Below, piece by piece: positions 26,315 to 34,388 of a DNA stretch of 59,856 nucleotides (positions are counted from its first letter, which is position 1; each line of letters opens with the position of its first letter). This DNA is from an uncultured Eubacteriales bacterium (GTDB lineage Bacteria; Bacillota; Clostridia; Oscillospirales; Acutalibacteraceae): contig CAKSDJ010000005.1 in the NCBI GenBank assembly GCA_934445015.1, positions 1-59,856 of the forward strand, given 5' to 3'. Position numbers and translations under genes: made by a program. The notes below the pieces were generated by a model, which worked only from the letters and a program-made list of their open reading frames with translations, did not search any database and was not told where the DNA came from.

Positions 26315-28012
26315 ATGGAAGAAAACAAAATTTCAGATAAAGAAGTGCCGGTTGCCAAACCGTCTAATTTTATTTACGATTTTATTGACAAAGATTTGGA
26401 AGAAGGGGTATACAGCCGTGTTCAGACGCGTTTTCCGCCTGAACCGAACGGATATTTGCATATAGGTCACGCAAAAGCTATATGTATAGACTTCGGTACT
26501 GCCGAAAAATACGGCGGTAAGTGCAATCTGCGTTTAGACGATACAAACCCCACTAAAGAGGATGTTGAATATGTTGACGCAATTAAGGAAGACATTGAGT
26601 GGCTCGGCTTTAAGTGGAACAACATTTACTACGCATCGGATTATTTTGATTTTATTTACGAGTGCGCATTAAAGCTTATTGACAAGGGCCTTGCTTACGT
26701 TGATGAGTCTACCGCAGATGAAATACGCGAGATGCGCGGCACTCTTACCGAGGCCGGAAAAAACAGCCCGTATCGCGACAGACCTGTTGCAGAAACCCGT
26801 GAGTTGTTTAAAAAGATGACTGCAGGTGAGGTTGATGAGGGCAAAATGGTGCTTCGCGCTAAAATTGATATGGCTTCGCCTAATCTTAATATGCGTGACC
26901 CCGTAATTTATCGCGTGCTTAAAGCACACCATCACAGAACGGGTGACAAATGGTGCGTTTATCCTATGTATGATTTTGCGCATCCGCTGAGCGACGCCAA
27001 AGAGGGTGTGACCCACTCGCTTTGTTCGCTTGAATTTGAAAATCATCGCCCACTCTACAATTGGGTGCTTGATGCAGCCGATATTAAAACCGAGCCGCCG
27101 CGTCAGATCGAATTTGCGCGTATGAACGTTAATTATACCCTTACAAGCAAACGCAAGTGTTTAAAACTTGTAAATGACGGTCTTGTTTCGGGTTGGGATG
27201 ACCCACGTATGGCAACAATCTGCGGTATGAGGCGCCGCGGTTATCCGGCAGAGGCTGTAAGGGCTTTTGTTGATAAAATAGGCGTGTCAAAAGCATACAG
27301 TGTAATTGATTATGCTCTGCTTGAATCCTGCGTCCGCGATTATCTGAACGAAAATGCCGACAGGGCAATGGCGGTTCTTTGTCCGCTTAAAGTCATTATC
27401 GATAACTACCCCGAAGGCAAAACCGAACAGATCGAGTTTGATATAAATCCGAATAAACCCGAACTCGGCAAGGCAAGCGTAACTTTTTCGCGTGAAATAT
27501 ATATAGAGCGCGATGACTTTATGCTTAATCCACCCGGAAAATATTTCAGATTATGCCCTGCAAAAGAGGTCAGGTTAAAAGGCGCTTATTATATTGAATA
27601 CGCTTCTCATGAAGAGGATGAAAACGGTAATATAACGGCGGTTCACTGCACCTATGACCCCGAAAGCCGAGGCGGCGAAACGCCCGATGGCAGAAAAGTC
27701 AGGGGTACATTGCACTGGGTAAGTGCAAGCAACTGCATCACTGCCGAAGTGCGGCTTTATGACAGGCTTTTCAATGTTGAAAATCCCAGCGATGAAGACG
27801 GAGTATCTTCTTTTGCGGATAATCTTAACCCCGAATCGCTTAAAGTGATTGAAAATTGCGTTATAGATGCAAGCCTTAAAAGCGTTAAGGTCGGCGATAC
27901 TTTTCAGTTTATGCGTCAGGGCTATTTCTGCGTAGATAAAGATACAACAAATGATAAAACGGTCTTTAATCGCACCGTTGCGCTTAAAGATTCATTTGCA
28001 AAAAAGAAATGA
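26315..28012 (+). CDS. glnS: Glutamine--tRNA ligase
   Basis: The 565-residue protein is a GlnRS, recognised by R-F-P-P-E-P-N-G-Y-L-H-I-G-H-A-K and R-L-D-D-T-N-P, with a KMSKS-equivalent L-T-S-K-R-K and beta-barrel anticodon domains at the C-terminus. It charges tRNA-Gln directly, which most Gram-positive bacteria instead achieve by amidating Glu-tRNA-Gln. Its position directly after gltX is notable. GAGG lies at the end of gltX as ribosome binding site. Confidence 0.95.
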   Translation: MEENKISDKEVPVAKPSNFIYDFIDKDLEEGVYSRVQTRFPPEPNGYLHIGHAKAICIDFGTAEKYGGKCNLRLDDTNPTKEDVEYVDAIKEDIEWLGFKWNNIYYASDYFDFIYECALKLIDKGLAYVDESTADEIREMRGTLTEAGKNSPYRDRPVAETRELFKKMTAGEVDEGKMVLRAKIDMASPNLNMRDPVIYRVLKAHHHRTGDKWCVYPMYDFAHPLSDAKEGVTHSLCSLEFENHRPLYNWVLDAADIKTEPPRQIEFARMNVNYTLTSKRKCLKLVNDGLVSGWDDPRMATICGMRRRGYPAEAVRAFVDKIGVSKAYSVIDYALLESCVRDYLNENADRAMAVLCPLKVIIDNYPEGKTEQIEFDINPNKPELGKASVTFSREIYIERDDFMLNPPGKYFRLCPAKEVRLKGAYYIEYASHEEDENGNITAVHCTYDPESRGGETPDGRKVRGTLHWVSASNCITAEVRLYDRLFNVENPSDEDGVSSFADNLNPESLKVIENCVIDASLKSVKVGDTFQFMRQGYFCVDKDTTNDKTVFNRTVALKDSFAKKK

Positions 28013-28758
28013 CAACAGTAAAAAACATTTTTGACTATCTAAACTTAAATTATCCGGTTGAAACCGCCCGTGAGTTTGATAATCCGGGTCTTTTGGTCGG
28101 CGACGGCAACGCCGTTTTAAAAAAAGCGGTCGTGTCGCTTGACTGCGATATAAACACCGTAGAATTTGCAAAAAAAATCGGTGCAAACCTTATTGTTACA
28201 CATCATCCGGTTATTTTTAACGGACTTAAAAACGTGCTTTCGGGCTCGGTTGTTTATGAACTTGTTAAAAACAATATCTCTGTCATATCAATGCACACAA
28301 ATCTTGATATAGCGGCAGGCGGTGTAAGCGAGCATTTGTGCAAAGTGCTGAGGCTTACAAACATTGTGCCGTTTACCGCACATGACGGATTTGTGATAAG
28401 GTCTGCCGATTGCAGTATCACAGACGGCGAAGATCTTGCCGTCCACATTAAATCAATGCTCGGCGGTGCCGTAAGATACGTAAACAGCGGCAAACCGATT
28501 AAACGTGTTTTGGTGTGTTCCGGTTCGGGCGGAGATTTTTTGCAGGACGTAATTGACGGCGGTTTTGACGCGCTTATTGCAGGCGACATAAAACACAATG
28601 TATTTATTGCCGCAATAAACGCAGGCGTATCGGTTTTTGACGCCGGTCACTATCAAAGTGAAAACATTATTGTTGAGCCGTTATGCCGTGAACTTTCATC
28701 AGCGTTTCGCGGTATAGAGTTTAATGGGTTCAGCAACAGTGAAATAAAATTTGTTTGA
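28009..28758 (+). CDS. Nif3-like dinuclear metal center protein
   Basis: The 249-residue protein has the Nif3/YqfO pattern: F-D-N-P-G-L-L-V-G, L-I-V-T-H-H-P-V-I-F, M-H-T-N-L-D and A-G-H-Y-Q-S-E. The histidines and aspartates form a two-metal site in hexameric relatives, and GTP cyclohydrolase I type 2-like annotations exist for the family. The precise function is unsettled. It overlaps glnS by four bases (ATGA). Confidence 0.9.
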   Translation: MTTVKNIFDYLNLNYPVETAREFDNPGLLVGDGNAVLKKAVVSLDCDINTVEFAKKIGANLIVTHHPVIFNGLKNVLSGSVVYELVKNNISVISMHTNLDIAAGGVSEHLCKVLRLTNIVPFTAHDGFVIRSADCSITDGEDLAVHIKSMLGGAVRYVNSGKPIKRVLVCSGSGGDFLQDVIDGGFDALIAGDIKHNVFIAAINAGVSVFDAGHYQSENIIVEPLCRELSSAFRGIEFNGFSNSEIKFV

Positions 28759-28769
28759 GGGGTTATCTT

Positions 28770-30293
28770 ATGAAAAAGTTACTGTCGCTTCTGTTGGTGA
28801 TATCTGTTTTTGCAGGTTGTTTTTCGCTTTCGGCATCCGCCGTAAAAAACGGTGACGTTGTTTTTGCCGGATTTGAAACACCAATACTTTATGATTCAAA
28901 CACAAATCATAAAGAGAATGCAAAGAATGTACTTTCGAGTTATGTTTCGCTTTCTGAGCTAAGAACGGTTATGCTTGACGGAATTTCAAATTGCCGTGCC
29001 GTTATAGATATTTCAAAATTCAGCATACCTTATAATGAAACAAATTGCTACGCAATAAGCGACTATGTGTGGTATGCTTTGCCCGAGGCGTTTAACGCAT
29101 ACCAAATGGGCTTTTCATATTATGAGGGCAGCAATATGCTGGCTCAGGTGAGCATTTTATACCGCGATTTTGCCGACACTGCTGCCGAATACAACACTTG
29201 TATGAATGCTATAACTGCAGCCGGTAATGAAATACTGAGCGGCATTGAGGGCAACAGCAATATAGGCAGCGTTGAAAAAGCCCTTTTGATTCATGACAGG
29301 CTCGCTCTTTGGAATGAATACGATTACAGCACTGTGACTCCCGATGAGTCATTTACGGCATACGGCGCTTTGGGAAAACAGGTGTCGGTTTGCCAGGGCT
29401 ATGCAATGGCATATATGTATCTGCTCGGACGTGTGGGTATTGACAGTTATTATTGTTCGTCGGTTGAAATGAACCACGGTTGGAATATTGTTTACATCAA
29501 CAATAAAACATACCACGTTGACGTCACTTGGGACGATTATGCTTGGGAAGACGGCGCACGCGGTGCAGTCGGCACTGTAATGCACGACAATTTCCTGCGT
29601 TCAACAAGCGGCATTAAATCTACCGGTCACGATGCTTCCGACTTTGATGATACACCGTCTGACACAACCTATGATAACGGTGTATGGCAGAATTCAATCG
29701 CAGCTTTTCAAGTCGTTGGTGATAAACTTTATTATGTTGATAACGCAAATTCCAAACTTATGTGTTACAGTGACGGTAAAACTCTTTGCAGTCTTGAAAA
29801 AGAGTGGTGGGCTGACGCAGGTTCTTACTACGGCAATTATTCCTGCCTGTCAAGCGACGGAAAATCGCTTTATTATTCAATGACCAAGAGCATTTATAAA
29901 TATGACTTGACAACTGGCACGTCAAAGGCGATATATACACCAACGCTCAAAAATTATTACAACATATACTCTTTTACTTACAATAACGGTTATTTGATTT
30001 GCGATATTAACAACGCACCGCCTTATGCAAGCGATGCGGACCCTACAGCCAACCTTTATCAGTTAAAACAAAAATATGTCGATACCCCTGCCGCAAAGCC
30101 CACAACCGGCGATATTAACGGTGACGGCGATATAACAACGATGGATTTAGGTGTACTTATGCAGTATCTTAACAATTGGGAAATAACAGTTGATGCAAAT
30201 ATAGCAGATGTTAACGGCGACGGTGATGTAGATACCCGTGATTACGGTCTGCTTATGCAATATGTTAACGGCTGGGGCGTAACGATACGTTGA
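28770..30293 (+). CDS. Secreted transglutaminase-like protein with C-terminal dockerin
   Basis: This 507-residue protein begins with a signal peptide. A transglutaminase/protease-like core follows, with Cys about 208 (V-C-Q-G-Y-A), His about 236 (N-H-G-W) and Asp about 251 (D-V-T-W-D), the expected triad. A region of tyrosine-rich repeats that look like DUF5050-type propeller blades (about 300-430) leads to a type I dockerin. The dockerin has two EF-hand-like repeats, D-I-N-G-D-G-D-I and D-V-N-G-D-G-D-V. Dockerins bind cohesins, and the next gene encodes one. GAGGGG precedes the ATG at 28770. Confidence 0.85.
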   Translation: MKKLLSLLLVISVFAGCFSLSASAVKNGDVVFAGFETPILYDSNTNHKENAKNVLSSYVSLSELRTVMLDGISNCRAVIDISKFSIPYNETNCYAISDYVWYALPEAFNAYQMGFSYYEGSNMLAQVSILYRDFADTAAEYNTCMNAITAAGNEILSGIEGNSNIGSVEKALLIHDRLALWNEYDYSTVTPDESFTAYGALGKQVSVCQGYAMAYMYLLGRVGIDSYYCSSVEMNHGWNIVYINNKTYHVDVTWDDYAWEDGARGAVGTVMHDNFLRSTSGIKSTGHDASDFDDTPSDTTYDNGVWQNSIAAFQVVGDKLYYVDNANSKLMCYSDGKTLCSLEKEWWADAGSYYGNYSCLSSDGKSLYYSMTKSIYKYDLTTGTSKAIYTPTLKNYYNIYSFTYNNGYLICDINNAPPYASDADPTANLYQLKQKYVDTPAAKPTTGDINGDGDITTMDLGVLMQYLNNWEITVDANIADVNGDGDVDTRDYGLLMQYVNGWGVTIR

Positions 30294-30350
30294 TTGCAAA
30301 ATCAATTCGGCTAAAAAACTTATAATGCAAGCAAGAAAAGGATACACATA

Positions 30351-31142
30351 ATGAAAAAAATTATTATATTCTGTATATCGGTAATACTTTTATTAACCGC
30401 ATTTTCGTCTGCCGCGTTTTCGGCTGATTCGGAACCTGTTTTTTCGGCAGGTGAGGTGAGCGGCACCGCAGGCGAAACCGTTACGGTTGATATATCTGCC
30501 TCAAAAAGTTCGGGAGTATCGGGTTTAAGAATTCTTGTTGATTATGATGCGTCAAAATTAGAATTAACCGGAATTAAGTCGGCAGACTTCAGCGGTATGT
30601 TTCACAGCCCGCTCGAAAAAAATCCTATAAACATAACCTGGGTAGATACCGTAAATCCCGAAAATACCGAAGGCGGAGTTATTGCAAAACTTACGTTTAA
30701 TATACTTGAAACCGCTCCTGACGGAAAAACAGAACTCAAACTCTCATACGATGAGAATGAGGTTTACAACTCTAATTATGACAGCGTTAACCGAAAGTTT
30801 GAAACCGTAAAATTTGCTGTTAAAAATGGTTATGTTAATATCAAAAATGACGGTTCCGGCAAAAGTGAAACCGTGTCGGGTGATAAAACTGCGCAAAACA
30901 GCAGTTCAACAGGCACAACCGATAAGTCGGGCGGTGCAGACGCAAATCCGGGCGTTACATCAACAATCGATGATACCTCAGATAATAAAAACGATGTTGC
31001 AGTCAGCGACAACTCACAAACGGATCCGGAATTTGCCGAAAAAAACAGCACAAAAACACTGCTAATTGTTTTGGCAGCGATAGCGGCAGTTTGCGCCGTG
31101 GCGGCGGTTACGGTAGTTGTTGTTAAACAACGCAAAAAATAA
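30351..31142 (+). CDS. Membrane-anchored single-cohesin protein
   Basis: The 263-residue protein has a signal peptide (about 1-25) and a cohesin domain (about 28-165). Cohesin features include S-G-T-A-G-E-T-V-T-V, L-V-D-Y-D-A-S-K-L-E-L, G-G-V-I-A-K-L-T-F-N-I and a closing N-G-Y-V-N-I. A Ser/Thr/Asp-rich linker leads to a C-terminal membrane helix and a K-Q-R-K-K tail. It is the natural candidate receptor for the dockerin protein encoded 57 bases upstream. AAAAGGATAC precedes the ATG. Confidence 0.82.
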   Translation: MKKIIIFCISVILLLTAFSSAAFSADSEPVFSAGEVSGTAGETVTVDISASKSSGVSGLRILVDYDASKLELTGIKSADFSGMFHSPLEKNPINITWVDTVNPENTEGGVIAKLTFNILETAPDGKTELKLSYDENEVYNSNYDSVNRKFETVKFAVKNGYVNIKNDGSGKSETVSGDKTAQNSSSTGTTDKSGGADANPGVTSTIDDTSDNKNDVAVSDNSQTDPEFAEKNSTKTLLIVLAAIAAVCAVAAVTVVVVKQRKK

Positions 31143-31194
31143 ATCCGACGTTGCACAAAAAACCAACAGTTTTATTTTAAATAAAAAAAACAAA

Positions 31195-31227
31195 CCCCTG
31201 CTCAATTTAAAGTTGAGCAGGGGTTTT
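31195..31227. terminator. Bidirectional terminator overlapping the araC stop
   Basis: CCCCTGCTCAA (31195-31205) pairs with TTGAGCAGGGG (31213-31223), and TTTT follows. A-rich sequence on the left gives a T run on the minus strand too. The TAA of the convergent AraC-family gene lies in the loop, so its last codons form part of the stem. Confidence 0.8.
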
Positions 31228-32058
31228 ATCATTATTTATCTTTTTTCGGTATTCCGACGGAGTAGTTCCTACAATGCTTTTGAATGTTTTACTAAAATAA
31301 CTGAAACTGTTAAATCCCGTGTTAAGCGCAATATCCGAAATTGACATCGTGCTGTTTGTAATATCAAATTTTGCACGTTCTATTCTGTATTCAATCAGGT
31401 ATTCCGAAAAAGAACAATTAAAATTTTTTTTAAACAAACGGCAGAAATAAGAGTTATTCAAGTGCAAATATTCAGACATGTCGGACGAGGTCAAAGGTTC
31501 AAAAAAATGTTCAGATACATAGTCAAGCACCTTTCGCTCAAATGCCTGATTATTGTGAAGTGCCGATGACTTAACAAAAAATCCGATTTTTTTCAGTTGT
31601 CCGAACAGTATTGAAAGATTGCCTATAACCGACATTTCCCATCCGGGGGTTCCCGCTTCGCAGGATGCAATTGCAGTTCGCACACATTTATTCATTTCTG
31701 CTGTAAAATCATATTTGTCAGACAGGTGGTCGTTAACGGTAATATCACCGCTTTCAAGCCCGTTTTTCAGTTTTTCATCCCACAAAACAGATAAGTCAAA
31801 GCACGCACAGTCATACCGTGTGTTAGGTTTAATATCCGCTCTGTGTATGCAATAAGGCGGAATAATCAGCACGTCGTTGTTTTTAAGTGAATAACAAACC
31901 GAATCTATATAAAAATCCACCGAACCTTCTATCATAGCAATAATTTCCAGCTCTTTGTGGTTATGCGCAAAAAGCGAAAGTTTACCAGGAAACGGCGGCT
32001 GCTTGTAAAATGCAAATGGAATTGTTGTGTATCTGTACTTAAATCCGTCTGCTAACAT
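31207..32058 (-). CDS. AraC-family transcriptional regulator
   Basis: The 283-residue protein has an N-terminal cupin sensor (H-N-H-K-E-L-E-I-I, then I-P-P-Y-C-I-H-R-A) and a C-terminal double helix-turn-helix. The latter shows L-N-N-S-Y-F-C-R-L-F-K-K and I-A-L-N-T-G-F-N-S-F-S-Y-F-S-K-T-F-K, standard for AraC regulators of sugar metabolism. It is transcribed divergently from the large glycosidase-like genes, which it likely controls. The ATG at 32058 is chosen because GGAGG is five bases before it. Confidence 0.9.
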   Translation of the reverse strand: MLADGFKYRYTTIPFAFYKQPPFPGKLSLFAHNHKELEIIAMIEGSVDFYIDSVCYSLKNNDVLIIPPYCIHRADIKPNTRYDCACFDLSVLWDEKLKNGLESGDITVNDHLSDKYDFTAEMNKCVRTAIASCEAGTPGWEMSVIGNLSILFGQLKKIGFFVKSSALHNNQAFERKVLDYVSEHFFEPLTSSDMSEYLHLNNSYFCRLFKKNFNCSFSEYLIEYRIERAKFDITNSTMSISDIALNTGFNSFSYFSKTFKSIVGTTPSEYRKKINNDKTPAQL

Positions 32059-32232
32059 TGTTACCTCCAAAGTCAATACAGTTATAATCATAAGTCAAAA
32101 TTTGTGTATTAAAGCCCAAAAAAAACAATTACAATGTTAGTGTAAAACCGTTGCAGCGATTTGTCAACATAATTTTTTGTCAGGCGGTGCCGTTTTACCT
32201 TTTAACACATCAGATAATTATAGGTTGGCTAT

Positions 32233-34332
32233 ATGAAAATAAAATTAAATATTGCGGTTGTTACAACCGACCCTGACAATGACCTTTTAAAAACATTAAA
32301 CTCAAATTATGACGGGGTTTATTGCTGTTTGAATTTTGACGCTGCGCTTGATTGCGCCGTTAAAAATAAACTCGGCGGTATAATGTTGCTTGCTGACGGT
32401 TACCCCGATACAACAACCTCGATTACGTCATATCAGGCGCAAAAAGTAAACGAGTCGGGCATACGGCTGTATATTGAATATCCGGGTATTGACAAAACGC
32501 TCGGTATTACCGGGTACAGCGGACTCGGCAAAATGGGCTATGACCGTGCAATTGTAATGGACAGTTCGGCACTTAATATGCCGCTTTACAGCATTTTGTA
32601 TGTTCACGGTGCTCAGTATGTCAAAAAAACAGATATAACCAATTCGTGGCTTGTTAACGCAACGGTTGCGGGTTATGACACGGTTGAGTTTTACGACGAT
32701 TCGGGTCTTACCGACTGTACGCCGTATTCTTTGCTTGAAACAGGTAGCAACGGCAATGTGCTTATTGCTTCTACAAAGTTAAGCCAGTTTATAACCGCGC
32801 GTTATGCGCCTTACATAAGGTGGCAAAAACTTTGGCTCAGTATTTTAAGTTGGGTATCGCAAAAAACTGTAACTTCAATTGAGTGGACGCCTGCCGTTAA
32901 CCCGAATTATACTGCTGCCGAACAGCTTGCAGACAACGCTTATTCAGAAGCGGTCCGCCTTAATACCGAATGGTACATAAACAATATGATCGATCCAAAT
33001 GGTAGCGGTATATATCAGTGCTTTTTATCGGGAGGATGTTTTAATGCGTACGGTGAGCAGGCAAAGTCAAAAGGTGTTCGTGCCGATTGTAACGGCGAGA
33101 GCATAGGCGCCATCGCTTTGGCAGGCGTTATTTTAAATAATCAAGAGTATAAAGACCTTGCCTATAACACTATGAAATGGATGTTGACTGAGTCAAAAAT
33201 GGCAAACGGCGACCGTGCCGACCCAACCAATTCGCAGTACGGACTTTTTTCCTGGTATGATGAAGACGCATATCTAAAATCTTATTACGGCGATGATAAC
33301 GCCAAGGCGATATTAGGTCTTATACTCGGCTCTGCGGCACTGCAGACAAACGAGTTTGACGAGCGCATATTAGAGGGAATACTCGGCAATTTCAGAACAA
33401 GTGGTATTCACGGGTTCAGAGGTTCAATGATAAACGGTAAAGATTTAGAAACACACGGTTTCAAATATTATTACGAGGGTACTGTTAAAAATTATCGCCC
33501 CCATTTTGAAGCACTTTTGTGGGCGTGCTATTTGTGGGCATACGATAAGACCGGTTATGCACCTTTGTTAGAGTGCACTAAAACCGGCATTGATTTAATG
33601 ATGGCATCATACTACCGAACAATTGATCCCGATGATAAATGTGTTGCGCAACAGTGGAAGTGGACAAACGGTATGCAGCAGGAACGCGCAAAAATGATAT
33701 GGGCGCTCTCTTGGCTTGTGCAAGTAGAACCCACAGACAAACATATATCATGGCTCGATAAAATGATTACCGATATGATGCGTTATCAGGATACAGGGAC
33801 AGGCGCTTTGCGTGAAGCCATAGGCGAACAGAACGAGGGTTCGGGTGAGTTCGGCGCCTTTACAAAAAACTCAGACTACGGCAAACATGAGTCGCCCGTA
33901 ATTCAGAATAACGGCGACCCCTGCACCGATTCGCTTTATACTTCAAGTTTTGCTATGGTTGCATTAAACGAAGCGGCGGCAGCATTGCGCGCAAGCAGCA
34001 ATACCGCAAAGGCAACCGAGTATCAGAATTATGCAAAATCAATATCGGACTATGAAGTAAGAATTCAACAGGTAAGCGATACAAATTCTAAATATAACGG
34101 CGTTTGGTTCCGCGGTTTTGACTATGAAAAATGGGAAGCCTACGGCAGTGACGGCGACGCAGGCTGGGGCGTTTGGTGCACCGAAACAGGTTGGTCACAG
34201 GCTCAGATTTCATCGGCGTTATCGCTGCAGGTGCTTGGCACCGATATTTGGGATTACACAAAAAATACGTTGATAAATAAACAATTTGCCGATTCAGCAG
34301 CGTTTATGTTGGGTGATACGGCAGATACATAA
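32233..34332 (+). CDS. Large (alpha/alpha)6-barrel-like protein, no signal peptide (copy A)
   Basis: The 699-residue protein has an N-terminal domain of about 220 residues that resembles a glutamine-amidotransferase-like (ThuA-type) fold. A helical domain follows with the character of six-hairpin glycosidases: repeated W/Y-rich helices, W-T-N-G-M-Q-Q-E-R-A and D-P-C-T-D-S-L-Y-T-S-S. I do not recognise a characterised family, so carbohydrate activity is an inference. A TAG lies in frame just upstream of the ATG, so there is no hidden signal peptide; the ribosome binding site is weak (TAGG). Residues about 95-645 are identical to the next, secreted protein. Confidence 0.75.
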   Translation: MKIKLNIAVVTTDPDNDLLKTLNSNYDGVYCCLNFDAALDCAVKNKLGGIMLLADGYPDTTTSITSYQAQKVNESGIRLYIEYPGIDKTLGITGYSGLGKMGYDRAIVMDSSALNMPLYSILYVHGAQYVKKTDITNSWLVNATVAGYDTVEFYDDSGLTDCTPYSLLETGSNGNVLIASTKLSQFITARYAPYIRWQKLWLSILSWVSQKTVTSIEWTPAVNPNYTAAEQLADNAYSEAVRLNTEWYINNMIDPNGSGIYQCFLSGGCFNAYGEQAKSKGVRADCNGESIGAIALAGVILNNQEYKDLAYNTMKWMLTESKMANGDRADPTNSQYGLFSWYDEDAYLKSYYGDDNAKAILGLILGSAALQTNEFDERILEGILGNFRTSGIHGFRGSMINGKDLETHGFKYYYEGTVKNYRPHFEALLWACYLWAYDKTGYAPLLECTKTGIDLMMASYYRTIDPDDKCVAQQWKWTNGMQQERAKMIWALSWLVQVEPTDKHISWLDKMITDMMRYQDTGTGALREAIGEQNEGSGEFGAFTKNSDYGKHESPVIQNNGDPCTDSLYTSSFAMVALNEAAAALRASSNTAKATEYQNYAKSISDYEVRIQQVSDTNSKYNGVWFRGFDYEKWEAYGSDGDAGWGVWCTETGWSQAQISSALSLQVLGTDIWDYTKNTLINKQFADSAAFMLGDTADT
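32515..34169 (+). repeat. 1655-base direct repeat, copy 1
   Basis: This block matches 34761-36415 base for base when I compare the two line by line, at an offset of 2246. The bases on either side (G against A on the left, C against T on the right) begin clear divergence. Outside the block the two genes are only moderately similar. Confidence 0.97.
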
Positions 34333-34388
34333 GTTCAATATGACATTTCTCAGGTAATAAAAACAAAGTTTTTAAAGGAGGAAAACTT

